64,000 bases of DNA from contig NZ_VJYI01000032.1 of the NCBI RefSeq assembly GCF_008065375.1, forward strand, positions 1 through 64,000. Direction: 5' to 3'. Shown here piece after piece: positions 1-7,926 of this stretch. The position numbers and the translations under genes are program-made. Each line of letters begins with the position of its first letter. Positions within the stretch are counted from its first letter, which is position 1. The notes beneath the pieces were generated by a model. The model was not told the origin of the DNA. It made no database searches and was given only the letters and a program-made list of their open reading frames with translations. The stretch is from Nonomuraea sp. SYSU D8015. GTDB taxonomy: Bacteria > Actinomycetota > Actinomycetes > Streptosporangiales > Streptosporangiaceae.

Positions 1-1
1 G

Positions 2-1225
2 AACACCTGGGTCACCAAGACCCTGACCGTGTCGGTGAACGCGGGCAGCAACACCATCCGGCTCAACCCGACCACCTCGGGCGGCCTGCCCAACATCGAC
101 TACCTCGACTTCGAGGCAGGCGGCACAACGCCTCCGCCGCCCGGAACGCTGTACGTGGCGCCGAACGGCACGGACAGCGCACCCGGAACGCAGTCAAGCC
201 CGACGACGCTCACCTCGGCGATCACCCGCGTCGCTCCCGGCGGGACGATCCTCATGCGCGGCGGGCGCTACGACTTCTCACAGACGGTCACCATCGCGGC
301 AGGCAACAACGGCACCTCGAGCGCCCGCAAGAAGCTGTCGGCCTACCCGGGTGAGACCCCGGTGCTGAACTTCTCGGCCCAGAGCGAGGCGTCAGCGAAC
401 CGCGGGCTTGCCGTGAACGGGAATTTCTGGCACGTCTACGGCATCGTCGTCGAGCGCGCCGGCGACAACGGGATCTTCGTCGGCGGCCACAACAACATCT
501 TCGAGCGCACGGTGACGCGCTTCAACCGCGACACCGGGCTGCAACTGTCGCGGATGACCTCCACCACCCCGCGCGAGCAGTGGCCGTCCAACAACCTCAT
601 CCTGAGCGCGGTGTCGCACGACAACGCCGACTCCGACGGCGAGGACGCCGACGGCTTCGCCGCCAAGCTCACCTCCGGCCCCGGCAACGTGTTCCGCTAC
701 GCCGTGGCCCACAACAACATCGACGACGGCTGGGACCTCTACACCTACGCCGACGAGGGCCCCATCGGCGCGGTGACCATCGAGGACTCCCTCTCCTACG
801 AGAACGGCACCCTCAGCGACGGCACCCAGAACACGGCCGGTGACCGCAACGGCTACAAGCTCGGCGGCGAGGACGTCCCGGTCAACCACACCATCCGGCG
901 CAACATCGCCTACGACAACGGCAAGCACGGATTCACCTACAACCGGAACCCCGGAACGATGACCGTGTCGAACAACGTCAGCATCGACAACACCGAACGC
1001 AACTTCTCGTTCGACGCCGGCACCTCGGTGTTCCGCAACAACACCTCGTGCCGCAGCAGCAGCGGGACCAACGACAGGATCGTCGGTGACGCCGACGGCT
1101 CGAACCAGTTCTGGTCCGGCTCGAACGGGTCCCGGTGCTCGTCCTACACCGGCGCCCTGGGCTGGTCCTTCGCCTCCGACGGCCGCCTCGTCGTGACCTT
1201 CGGCGGAAGAGTGGTAACCCCGTAA
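2..1225 (+). CDS. Secreted pectate lyase-like right-handed beta-helix protein (PL9-like), 5' end outside window
   Basis: The reading frame is open from the first bases, so the N-terminus (signal peptide and most of a carbohydrate-binding domain) is missing. The first ~40 visible residues look like the end of a CBM6/CBM35-type beta-sandwich (NTIRLNP, YLDF). A PPPP linker follows, then a parallel beta-helix starting LYVAPNGTDSAPGTQ. DGFAAKL and DDGWD supply aspartates like the calcium ligands of family PL9 pectate lyases. NGYKLGG holds the lysine that aligns with the catalytic base of that family. The likely role is extracellular calcium-dependent cleavage of pectin or a similar uronate polymer. 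It is sure as a beta-helix polysaccharide-lyase relative; the exact substrate is inferred. Confidence 0.85.
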   Translation, partial: NTWVTKTLTVSVNAGSNTIRLNPTTSGGLPNIDYLDFEAGGTTPPPPGTLYVAPNGTDSAPGTQSSPTTLTSAITRVAPGGTILMRGGRYDFSQTVTIAAGNNGTSSARKKLSAYPGETPVLNFSAQSEASANRGLAVNGNFWHVYGIVVERAGDNGIFVGGHNNIFERTVTRFNRDTGLQLSRMTSTTPREQWPSNNLILSAVSHDNADSDGEDADGFAAKLTSGPGNVFRYAVAHNNIDDGWDLYTYADEGPIGAVTIEDSLSYENGTLSDGTQNTAGDRNGYKLGGEDVPVNHTIRRNIAYDNGKHGFTYNRNPGTMTVSNNVSIDNTERNFSFDAGTSVFRNNTSCRSSSGTNDRIVGDADGSNQFWSGSNGSRCSSYTGALGWSFASDGRLVVTFGGRVVTP

Positions 1226-1239
1226 CGGCCCCCGCCCTG

Positions 1240-1275
1240 GGCCTGGCCGGCTCGTCCCGACGAACCGGCCAGGCC
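1240..1275 (+). terminator. Hairpin after pectate lyase gene
   Basis: An 11-bp perfect stem (GGCCTGGCCGG with its complement at 1265-1275) begins 15 bases after the stop codon, and the loop contains a further TCGT/ACGA pairing. There is no U-tract, as is usual in high-GC actinomycetes. The rest of the 301-base gap up to 1526 shows no credible gene. Confidence 0.6.
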
Positions 1276-1526
1276 TTCGCGTTCCCCGGCTCCAGGCAGG
1301 TACGTCACCGCACCGCGCCGGCCTCTACGAGGGAAGCCATGCGGGCCACCATGGCAGTACGCAATCACCGGGTGTGCCGTCGGTCCCAGCCGTCGCGCAC
1401 GTCATCGCGATGACCGCGGTAAGGCACAGGCACATATGCGCGCGTAGCGCAGCAGACGTGAGGGTCCAAGCTCGTAGCTGTCTGGCGCAATGGCGAGGGC
1501 GGCCGCTGCCCGTGCCAGGCCCTAAT

Positions 1527-2300
1527 TCAGTGGCCCCGGAAGAAGCGGGCGGTGTCGTCGTCAGCGGGGAAATACGCCTCGACGGCGATCTCCTCCAACG
1601 TGACGTCGAAGGCGGCGCCGAACGTCGTGACGGTGTTGATGAAACACAGCTCCGCTCCGCGATGCCGGATGCGGATGGGCAGCGCGATGTCGGCGGGATC
1701 GGGCGGCGCCGGATCACCTTCGGGACCGTACGACAGCAGCTCCTCATACAGGGCACTCAGCTCCGGATCACCCGTCTGCGCCACCTGGCGGGCGAGCCGG
1801 GGCAGCAGGTAAGCGCGAACCTGCCCCAGGTTGCGCAGCCGCGGCGCGAACCCGCCCGGATGCAGGCCCAGCCGCATCATGTTGACCGGCGAACGCAGCA
1901 ACGCCGCGTCGACGCCCTCCAGGAAGACCTCGATCGCCGTGTTGGCCAGCAGCAAGTTCCAGCGACGGTCCACCGCGATCGCCGGATACGGCTCGTGCCC
2001 ACGCAGGATCTGCTCCAGGACCTCCCGCGCCGACGCCAGGTGCGGATCGTCCAGCGGCCGCTCCCTGACGACGGGCGCATGCCCGGCCGCGACCAGCAGG
2101 CGGTTGCGTTCCCGCAACGGCACGCCGAGATGCTCGGCCAGGCGCAACACCATCGCACTGCTGGGAATGGTCCGCCCCGTCTCCACGAAGCTGACGTGCC
2201 GGGCGGACACCTCTGCCTGAATCGCCAGATCGAGCTGGCTGAGCCCTCTGCGGTGCCGCCACTCGCGCAGCAGCTCACCGACCGGCCGGTCCTGCGTCAT
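1527..2300 (-). CDS. XRE-family transcriptional regulator with MmyB-like ligand-binding domain
   Basis: 257 residues. An N-terminal Cro/C1-type helix-turn-helix (about residues 7-65: LLREWRHRRGLSQLDLA, VSARHVSFVETGR) is followed by the MmyB/MLTR-type ligand-binding domain, recognisable from AVDRRWNLLLAN, the NMMRLGLHPGG segment and the C-terminal VTTFGAAFDVTLEEIAVEAYFP. Family members usually bind small hydrophobic molecules and control a divergently transcribed gene. Here the divergent SnoaL-like gene starts 89 bases away, and a perfect palindrome lies between them, so it probably represses both. The ATG at 2298-2300 gives a full-length family member. Confidence 0.9.
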   Translation of the reverse strand: MTQDRPVGELLREWRHRRGLSQLDLAIQAEVSARHVSFVETGRTIPSSAMVLRLAEHLGVPLRERNRLLVAAGHAPVVRERPLDDPHLASAREVLEQILRGHEPYPAIAVDRRWNLLLANTAIEVFLEGVDAALLRSPVNMMRLGLHPGGFAPRLRNLGQVRAYLLPRLARQVAQTGDPELSALYEELLSYGPEGDPAPPDPADIALPIRIRHRGAELCFINTVTTFGAAFDVTLEEIAVEAYFPADDDTARFFRGH

Positions 2301-2333
2301 GCGAGCGATTATCGACCGCCTCGTCGATCACCG

Positions 2334-2354
2334 CGATTACATGACATGTAATCG
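2334..2354. promoter_or_regulatory. 21-bp perfect palindrome, probable XRE operator
   Basis: Two 10-bp arms (CGATTACATG and its exact complement) flank a single central A. It is unusually AT-rich for this genome and sits 34 bases upstream of the regulator start and 35 bases upstream of the SnoaL-like start. That is the usual position for an autoregulated divergent operator. Confidence 0.7.
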
Positions 2355-2388
2355 ACAGGGCCGGGCGGCGGCTGGGACGGTGGCCCGC

Positions 2389-2769
2389 ATGAGCGAAAGC
2401 AGCAAAGCCGCACGCAACAGGCAGCTCGTCGTCCACGGCTTCACCGAGTTCGCGGCGGGCAACATCGACGTGCTCCGTACCCTCCTGCACCAGGACTTCA
2501 TCGAGCACAGCCCGGGAAACCCCTCCGGCCGGGAGGCGTTCATCGCGTTCATCGCCCAGGCTCCCGTGGCCGGCGCCCGGCTCGACCTCAAACGGGTCGT
2601 CGCCGACGACGATCACGTGGTGATGCACTACCACATGACGACGGACGACGACCCGCGCGGCATCGCCGTCGTCGACATCTGGCGGCTGGTCGACGGGGAG
2701 ATCGTCGAACACTGGGATGTGGTGCAGCCGGTGCCGGAGGCCGCACAGATTCCTCACGGAATGTTCTGA
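2389..2769 (+). CDS. SnoaL-like / NTF2-fold protein
   Basis: 126 residues from the ATG at 2389 (MSESSKAARN). An in-frame upstream start at 2299 would overlap the divergent regulator and the palindrome, so it was rejected. The motifs are typical of SnoaL-like predicted aldol-condensation/ester-handling proteins: FTEFAAGNIDVLRTLLHQDFIEHSPGN, then VVMHYHMTTDDD and VDIWRLVDGEIVEHWDVVQP. The reaction is unknown; members form small alpha+beta barrels that bind a hydrophobic ligand. Control by the divergent XRE protein is inferred from layout. Confidence 0.85.
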   Translation: MSESSKAARNRQLVVHGFTEFAAGNIDVLRTLLHQDFIEHSPGNPSGREAFIAFIAQAPVAGARLDLKRVVADDDHVVMHYHMTTDDDPRGIAVVDIWRLVDGEIVEHWDVVQPVPEAAQIPHGMF

Positions 2770-2817
2770 GCGGACGGTATGAAGTCATCCTCGGCACAGG
2801 CCGCGCCTCGGACTTGG

Positions 2818-3378
2818 TCACTCGCGGTCTTCGCCGGTGAACTTGGCCGGGACGAGTTCGCAGGATGCGACCGGTCCGCGGATGACCGCGACGCTGCCTC
2901 CGTTGCTCTTGGCCGGGTCGCCGTTGGCGGAGTGCATCTGGATGACGAGCGTCTCGTCGGGCCCGATGTCCTTGGGGTCGATCCGGAAGCCAGGGGAGTC
3001 CTCGGTATGCCTGAGCGGCATCCGCTCCGGCTGGGGCACGTTCTCGCCCCTCGGCTCACGGCAGGTCTGGCCGTAGGGGACGTAGTCGATCACCGCTCGC
3101 ACGCCCGCCTCTCTCAGCCTCTTCTCCAGTTCCTTGGGCCTGACGAACTCGTTGATCCGCACGGTGACCGTACCGTCGGAGTTCTTGACGACGGCGAACG
3201 CCGGCGCGTCCCACATCAGCGGTATGGCGACCGCCACCGCTGCGACCACCGCAGCGCCCAAGCCCGCCGCGGTCACCAGATGGCGTGCGGGCCGGCGCGC
3301 CGGCAGCGGTTCCCACGAGACCGTGGCGGCCTCGGCGCGCAGTTCCTCGAGCAGCTTGTCCCTGAACGACACCGTCAT
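2818..3378 (-). CDS. Single-pass membrane protein partnered with ECF sigma factor (possible anti-sigma)
   Basis: 186 residues. The ATG at 3376-3378 overlaps the sigma-factor stop codon (TGATG), implying translational coupling. A short cytoplasmic N-terminus (SFRDKLLEELRAEA) is followed by one membrane segment near residues 29-52 (HLVTAAGLGAAVVAAVAVAI) and an extracytoplasmic domain with two cysteines (QTCREP, ASCELVP). I see no zinc-binding ZAS motif, so the anti-sigma role rests on position and topology rather than on a recognised domain. The outer domain may be the sensor. Confidence 0.75.
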   Translation of the reverse strand: MTVSFRDKLLEELRAEAATVSWEPLPARRPARHLVTAAGLGAAVVAAVAVAIPLMWDAPAFAVVKNSDGTVTVRINEFVRPKELEKRLREAGVRAVIDYVPYGQTCREPRGENVPQPERMPLRHTEDSPGFRIDPKDIGPDETLVIQMHSANGDPAKSNGGSVAVIRGPVASCELVPAKFTGEDRE

Positions 3379-3947
3379 CACAGTCCTTCCGTCACAAGAG
3401 CCGCAGATACACCGGGCACATTCCGCAATGTCCGGCGGGCGCGATGCAGCCGGACTCTGGCCGTCCCGACCCTGATGCCCAGGGCCTGGGCCGCCTCGGC
3501 CACCGTCAGCTGGTCGATGACCACCAGCTCGAGCAGCGCCCTCTCCCCCTCCGCCAGGCCGGCCATGGCCGACAGCGCCCGCCGGGCGGGCTCCTCGGCG
3601 TCGATGCGGTCGGTCAGGTCGGCCAGGTCGTCGCCGTCCAGCAGCCGGCGCGCGACGACCCGTTCGACGGCGCGGGCCTCGCGCTCGCTGCGGCGACGTT
3701 GGGCCGACAGCACGTTGCGCGCCACCCCGTACAGCCATCCGGTCTCACTGCCCCGGCCCGGCCGGTAGGTGTGCCGCGAGTGCAGCGCCGCGAGGAACAC
3801 CTCGGCCGTCAGGTCGGCCACCGCCTGCGGATCGCCTGTCCGCCGTGCGACGAACCGTGTCATCGCGTCGAAATGCCGCAGGTAAAAGGCTTCGAACGCC
3901 TGCGCCCGAGCTAACGGGCTTGCCGGTTCCACCTGTTTGAGCCGCAC
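3378..3947 (-). CDS. ECF-family RNA polymerase sigma factor
   Basis: 189 residues from the GTG at 3947, which has AAGGGAG about 8 bases upstream; an ATG at 4010 lacks this. Sigma region 2 is clear (FEAFYLRHFDAMTRFVARRT, DLTAEVFLAAL, TGWLYGVARNVL). Region 4 follows (LLELVVIDQLTVAEAAQALG, GTARVRLHRARRTLR), so it can direct core polymerase to a -35/-10 set. It is coupled to the downstream membrane protein, which probably holds it inactive until a surface signal arrives. The target promoters cannot be told from this window. Confidence 0.92.
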   Translation of the reverse strand: MRLKQVEPASPLARAQAFEAFYLRHFDAMTRFVARRTGDPQAVADLTAEVFLAALHSRHTYRPGRGSETGWLYGVARNVLSAQRRRSEREARAVERVVARRLLDGDDLADLTDRIDAEEPARRALSAMAGLAEGERALLELVVIDQLTVAEAAQALGIRVGTARVRLHRARRTLRNVPGVSAALVTEGL

Positions 3948-4080
3948 GAGCCGGGCTCCCTTCGTCCTACAGTGCGTACACCTTGTACTTGACCGAACCC
4001 CGGAATGCATTACGACGCGGCATGAGGATCTCCTCGACGGCGCATGCGTCCACGGCAGCGGACCGGCATAGCGGTGCAGC

Positions 4081-5373
4081 TCAAGGGCGCTCAGGGACGC
4101 CGCGGGTGATGTGGACGTTCATGCCGGTGTAGTCGAAGGTGACGGCGAACGGTTTGAAGAACTCGTGGGTGAAGTTGGCGATGATCTCGAACCCGAACAT
4201 GCCGGCCTGACCCGGACCGGGCTGGCCGGGGATCGTCTTGGCGGAGGCGAAGCCCCGCACGTTCCGCCCGACCGCCCTGCCGAGGCTGATCCGCTCGGGT
4301 GTGACGGGGTAAAAGGGGACGCCGTTCTTCTCGATCGGGTGGTCGTAGTCCACCTTGAGGCCGGCCCGCTCGGCGTACTCCACCGTCGTGTCGAGGCCGT
4401 GGCCCAGACCGCCGGTGTCGAGGGTGACGATTCGTGGCCCGTAGTCGCCCAGGCTGCCCAGGGTGCACGGGAAGTGATCGCCGGCCAGCCACAGCGGGAG
4501 CCGACCGGCGCCCTTGCCCCGGGTCGCGGACTTGCGCCGCAGCACCAGCGCCTGGCCGGCGTAGTCCATCGTGGCCAGGAAGTGGTAGAAGAGCGTCGTC
4601 CCGAGCACGCCCGCCGGCTGCGAGCCGTCGGGCAGCGGCGGCCGCTGCGCGTCGATCCATTGAACCGGAACATTGCGCACCTCGATGTCACCGATCCGGA
4701 ACGACTCCAGGACGCCCAGGTGGATGGTGACCGGATTGTTGCTGGCGACCCCCGAAAGGGTGGCCAGAGAGCGCAGCCCGGCCTCCTCCGCGACGTCCTG
4801 TGCCAGGTCGAGCGTGGCGTACGTGTCGAGGTAGAACGTTTTCGTCCTGCCGTTCACCTCGGCCTTGACGGCAGGCAGGGGCTCGATCGTCTCGAAGGGC
4901 ACACGGGTGCTCTGTGCACCATGTAGCTGCCAGGGTGTGCCGGTGACGTGGGCGTAGAGGGTGGCGTAGGCGGCATCGCGCGGTCTGCCGGTCTTCTGCA
5001 GGAGTGGGACGGCGCGGGCGAGCTGGTCCTGCCGGACGTAACACTCGGCCAGGCGCTGCCGCGAGGCCACGTCACCGGGGTCCAGCGTCGTGGCGGTGGA
5101 CAGGTGGCGTTCGGCGGCCGCGAACCGGTTCGACAGCAGGGCGATGTAGCCCAGTTGGGCGGAGGCGTGCGCGTTCTCGGGGTCCTCGCGCAGCAGCCGC
5201 CGATAGCCGCGCGCGGCCTCGTCGAACTCCCCCTTCTTGAACAGCTCGTCGGCGTCCGTCGCCGCGGCGGCCGCGATCCCTGTCGTGGGCAGAACCGCGC
5301 CGGCGGCCGCGATCATGGCGGCCCCGCGCAGCAACGCGCGCCGGTCGGGGAGGAACTCGTCGGTGAAGGTCAT
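4081..5373 (-). CDS. Tat-exported TPR protein with retropepsin-like aspartic protease domain
   Basis: 430 residues from the ATG at 5373, which has AAGGAG 7 bases upstream; an earlier in-frame start at 5463 lacks one. The N-terminus has a twin-arginine signal (DRRALLRGAAMIAAAGAVLP) and an Ala-rich h-region. Residues ~40-150 form three or four TPR units (LFKKGEFDEAARGYRRLLRE and following). The C-terminal half resembles duplicated retroviral-type aspartyl proteases: one lobe has FYLDTYATLDL where DTG or DSG is expected, the other has IVTLDTGG. With only one intact DTG the protein may be an inactive binding relative. It stands alone between convergent neighbours. Confidence 0.75.
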   Translation of the reverse strand: MTFTDEFLPDRRALLRGAAMIAAAGAVLPTTGIAAAAATDADELFKKGEFDEAARGYRRLLREDPENAHASAQLGYIALLSNRFAAAERHLSTATTLDPGDVASRQRLAECYVRQDQLARAVPLLQKTGRPRDAAYATLYAHVTGTPWQLHGAQSTRVPFETIEPLPAVKAEVNGRTKTFYLDTYATLDLAQDVAEEAGLRSLATLSGVASNNPVTIHLGVLESFRIGDIEVRNVPVQWIDAQRPPLPDGSQPAGVLGTTLFYHFLATMDYAGQALVLRRKSATRGKGAGRLPLWLAGDHFPCTLGSLGDYGPRIVTLDTGGLGHGLDTTVEYAERAGLKVDYDHPIEKNGVPFYPVTPERISLGRAVGRNVRGFASAKTIPGQPGPGQAGMFGFEIIANFTHEFFKPFAVTFDYTGMNVHITRGVPERP

Positions 5374-5555
5374 GCCAGGCTCCTTGCTTCGTGCGGATGC
5401 CAGGCCACCCCATACGAGGCCGCGTTTCCTGAGCGTTTCTCGCCGGCACCAACTCAGGACCATGATCGTTCCCAGACGTGGAGAAAGGGGCCCCGGATTA
5501 ACTCCGACACCCCTTCCTTGTGGGGCGGATCGTTTTCGCAGCGTCGCCGACGCGG

Positions 5556-6272
5556 CTACGCCTCGTCCCAGCCTGTGGGCATCGGCTCGCCGGTGCCGCT
5601 TCCGCGGTCGTCGAGGACGAGTGCGGCGCGACCGTTGACCGTGTAACGCAGGTGCGTGACGCCAGGGGTGTGGACGACCCTGGCCGGTGTCAGCTCGATG
5701 GCTTCCTTGTCGGCGAGGTCGAGATCGGCGTCGAACAGCCGCATCCCGGTGCCGAGCACGACCGGGACGACATGGAGTTCCAGCTCGTCCAGCAGACCGG
5801 CCTTGAGCACCTGGCGTAGAAGGCTCCCGCCACCGGCGACGGCGACGTTCTTGCCGTTGGCCGCCGCGCGGGCCTGCTCGATGGCGCTGGCTATGCCGTC
5901 GGTGACGTAGGTGAAACTGGTGCCGCCGCGGCGCACCAGGGTCTGATGGGGGCGGTGCGTCACGACGAAGACCGGCGCGCGGAAGGGCGGCTCCTCTCCC
6001 CAGGGAACCTCACCGCCGTCGGCCATGCGCCGGCCCATGACGTACGCGCCGGCCGCCTCGAACGACTCGGCGATGATGTCGGAGTTCGTGTCCTGCTCAC
6101 CGCCGGCGAACCCCTGCCGCTCGCGCCACGACATGGCGTCGATCACCCAGCGGGTGATCCGGAAGAACCCCGCGGCCTCTGCCGAGTCCATCCAGTTACC
6201 TTCGCCGCTGTGCCGCGCACCGGCATAGAAGCCGTCCAGCGACACCGACATCTGTGCCGTCACCTTGGTCAT
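5556..6272 (-). CDS. Dihydrofolate reductase family protein (RibD C-terminal-like)
   Basis: 238 residues. It opens with QMSVSLDGFYAG, the substrate-loop signature of the bacterial DHFR-like/RibD reductase family. YVMGRRMADGGE, FVVTHRP, VAVAGGGSLLRQVLKAGLLDELELHVVPVVLGTG and RLFD follow in the family order, forming the NADPH-binding fold. These standalone proteins reduce pterin- or flavin-like or unknown substrates. AAGGAAGG lies upstream of the ATG at 6272. It is unlikely to be the housekeeping FolA because it lacks that family's catalytic spacing. Confidence 0.9.
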   Translation of the reverse strand: MTKVTAQMSVSLDGFYAGARHSGEGNWMDSAEAAGFFRITRWVIDAMSWRERQGFAGGEQDTNSDIIAESFEAAGAYVMGRRMADGGEVPWGEEPPFRAPVFVVTHRPHQTLVRRGGTSFTYVTDGIASAIEQARAAANGKNVAVAGGGSLLRQVLKAGLLDELELHVVPVVLGTGMRLFDADLDLADKEAIELTPARVVHTPGVTHLRYTVNGRAALVLDDRGSGTGEPMPTGWDEA

Positions 6273-6535
6273 CTTGCTTCGCCTTCCTTCTCCTGGCGGC
6301 GCCCGGTACGGGCCCGCTCACCAAGGGGTCGAAGCCGCCGGCCGTTTCTCTACACGGGCATGCTCGTTCACTCCGGGACTGATCGGACAGGATCCGTCAT
6401 TTTCCTACGCCGATCCATCCCGTACCCGCTGCCGTGAGCAGTGTGAGCAGAAAACGGGCAGCCGAGTGCTCTAAAAAGTGAGCAGTGCCCTCGGGTTCTC
6501 TAAGCGCACGTTCCCTCACCAACAGGAGCAACTCC

Positions 6536-7051
6536 ATGCAGGACTTCGAGGGCCGGAGCCGGAGTCTCACCCCAGAAGAGGCCCGAAACCGGGCCACTGT
6601 GGCCGCGGTCTACTCCGACTTCGCCACCGGCAACATGAAGGCGCTGCTCGGGCGCCTGGCGGCCAACGTCAAATGGACCGTGGTGGCCGGCGCCACGACG
6701 GGCGGCACCTACTACGGCGGCCGGCAGGCTCTCGAGAAGGCGCTGGATCCCCTTCTCGCGGAGTGGAACGACTTCGAGTACACCCCTTTCGAACTCACCC
6801 CAGTGGACGACCGGGTCTTCGTGCTGGGAGAGAGCCGGGGCGTGCACCAGGTCACCGGCAAGGTCGGAGCGGCCACATTCGTGCACATCTGGTTCCTGGA
6901 GGACGGCGTCGTCCAGCGATTCGAGAACGTCTTCGACACGCACGCCCTCTGGCGAGCAACGCAGCAGCAAGATGTCCCGGTCCTCTCCTCCCACTCCGCC
7001 GTCCGTACCCTCGCCACCGCCGCCAGGGCCGCGGACCGGCTTCCCAGGTGA
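6536..7051 (+). CDS. SnoaL-like / NTF2-fold protein
   Basis: 171 residues from the ATG at 6536, with CAGGAG 7 bases upstream. The fold is readable from VAAVYSDFATGNMKALLGRL, NVKWTVVAG, GTYYGGRQALEKALDPLL and VHIWFLEDGVVQRFENVFDT, a common ketosteroid-isomerase-like layout with a putative pocket. The last ~35 residues are basic, disordered and probably non-functional. The 263-base gap upstream (6273-6535) carries several GTGAGCAG repeats but no gene. Function unknown beyond the fold. Confidence 0.8.
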   Translation: MQDFEGRSRSLTPEEARNRATVAAVYSDFATGNMKALLGRLAANVKWTVVAGATTGGTYYGGRQALEKALDPLLAEWNDFEYTPFELTPVDDRVFVLGESRGVHQVTGKVGAATFVHIWFLEDGVVQRFENVFDTHALWRATQQQDVPVLSSHSAVRTLATAARAADRLPR

Positions 7052-7230
7052 TGATCAGACGCTCTGACCGCCCTTTTCCTGTACGCCGCGGTGAACCTGA
7101 TCGCGTTCCATATCGCCGCCCACCCGACGGGACGCAACCCCTGGTACGACGTCCCCTGGACCGACGGGCTGCTGGAAGCCCTGCACAGCGAGATAGCCTC
7201 GGCGCGGTCGGTGACGCCGCAAGCACCCGG

Positions 7231-7926
7231 CTACCACGGCCCACCCGGCGGCCGGTCCACGGGCGAACCAGGGGCGATCAACCCGGTCTCGTAGGCGAGC
7301 ACGACCGCCTGAACCCGGTCCCTGAGGCCGAGCTTGGACAGGATGCGCGCGACATGAGTCTTCACCGTCGTCGGGCTGAGGCTCAGCCGGTCGGCGAGCT
7401 CGGCATTGCTCAGCCCGGTGGCGAGCAGGCGCAGCACCTCCAGTTCGCGAGGCGTCAGTTCCGAAAGATCCCGATGTATGGCTGCTTTGACCTCGTCACG
7501 CCGGGCGAACCGCTCCACCAGGCGGCGGGTGATCGTCGGTGCGAGCAGGGCGTCACCTGCGCGCACCAGGCGCACCGCGGCCACCAGGTGCTCCGGCGTG
7601 ACGTCCTTGAGCAGGAACCCGCTGGCCCCCGCGGTGAGTGCGGCATAGACGTAGTGGTCGAGGTCGTACGTGGTCAAAATCAGAACGCGGGTCTCGTCCG
7701 CGCCTTCTGCCATGATCTGCCGAGTGGCTTCGAGCCCGTCCATCTGCGGCATCCGGATGTCCATGAGCACGACGTCAGGCCGAGTACGCCGGACGGCGGC
7801 GATGGCCTCGACTCCGTTGGCCGCCTCTGCCGCCACCTCGATCCCGTCGGCGGTGAGGATCATCCCGAACCCGCTGCGTACCAGGGCTTGGTCGTCGGCG
7901 ATGACCACGCGCACAGGCCCGTTCAC
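7231..7926 (-). CDS. NarL/LuxR-family response regulator
   Basis: 231 residues from the GTG at 7926, which overlaps the kinase stop codon (GTGA). The receiver domain has the acidic pair (VVIADDQ), the phospho-acceptor Asp (DVVLMDIRMPQMDG), the Thr (VLILTTYD) and the Lys (FLLKDV). The output domain is a LuxR helix-turn-helix (LTPRELEVLRLLATGLSNAE, LSLSPTTVKTHVARILSKL). It is the cognate partner of the upstream kinase by translational coupling. The regulated genes are not evident. The protein ends normally with a short proline-rich tail. Confidence 0.95.
   Translation of the reverse strand: MNGPVRVVIADDQALVRSGFGMILTADGIEVAAEAANGVEAIAAVRRTRPDVVLMDIRMPQMDGLEATRQIMAEGADETRVLILTTYDLDHYVYAALTAGASGFLLKDVTPEHLVAAVRLVRAGDALLAPTITRRLVERFARRDEVKAAIHRDLSELTPRELEVLRLLATGLSNAELADRLSLSPTTVKTHVARILSKLGLRDRVQAVVLAYETGLIAPGSPVDRPPGGPW

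Noticed and set aside
7091..7294. Small plus-strand frame (67 residues) after the SnoaL-like gene
   Set aside because: Some segments look protein-like (HPTGRNPWYDVPW), but there is no ribosome-binding site and it runs into the response-regulator gene; at best a fragment.
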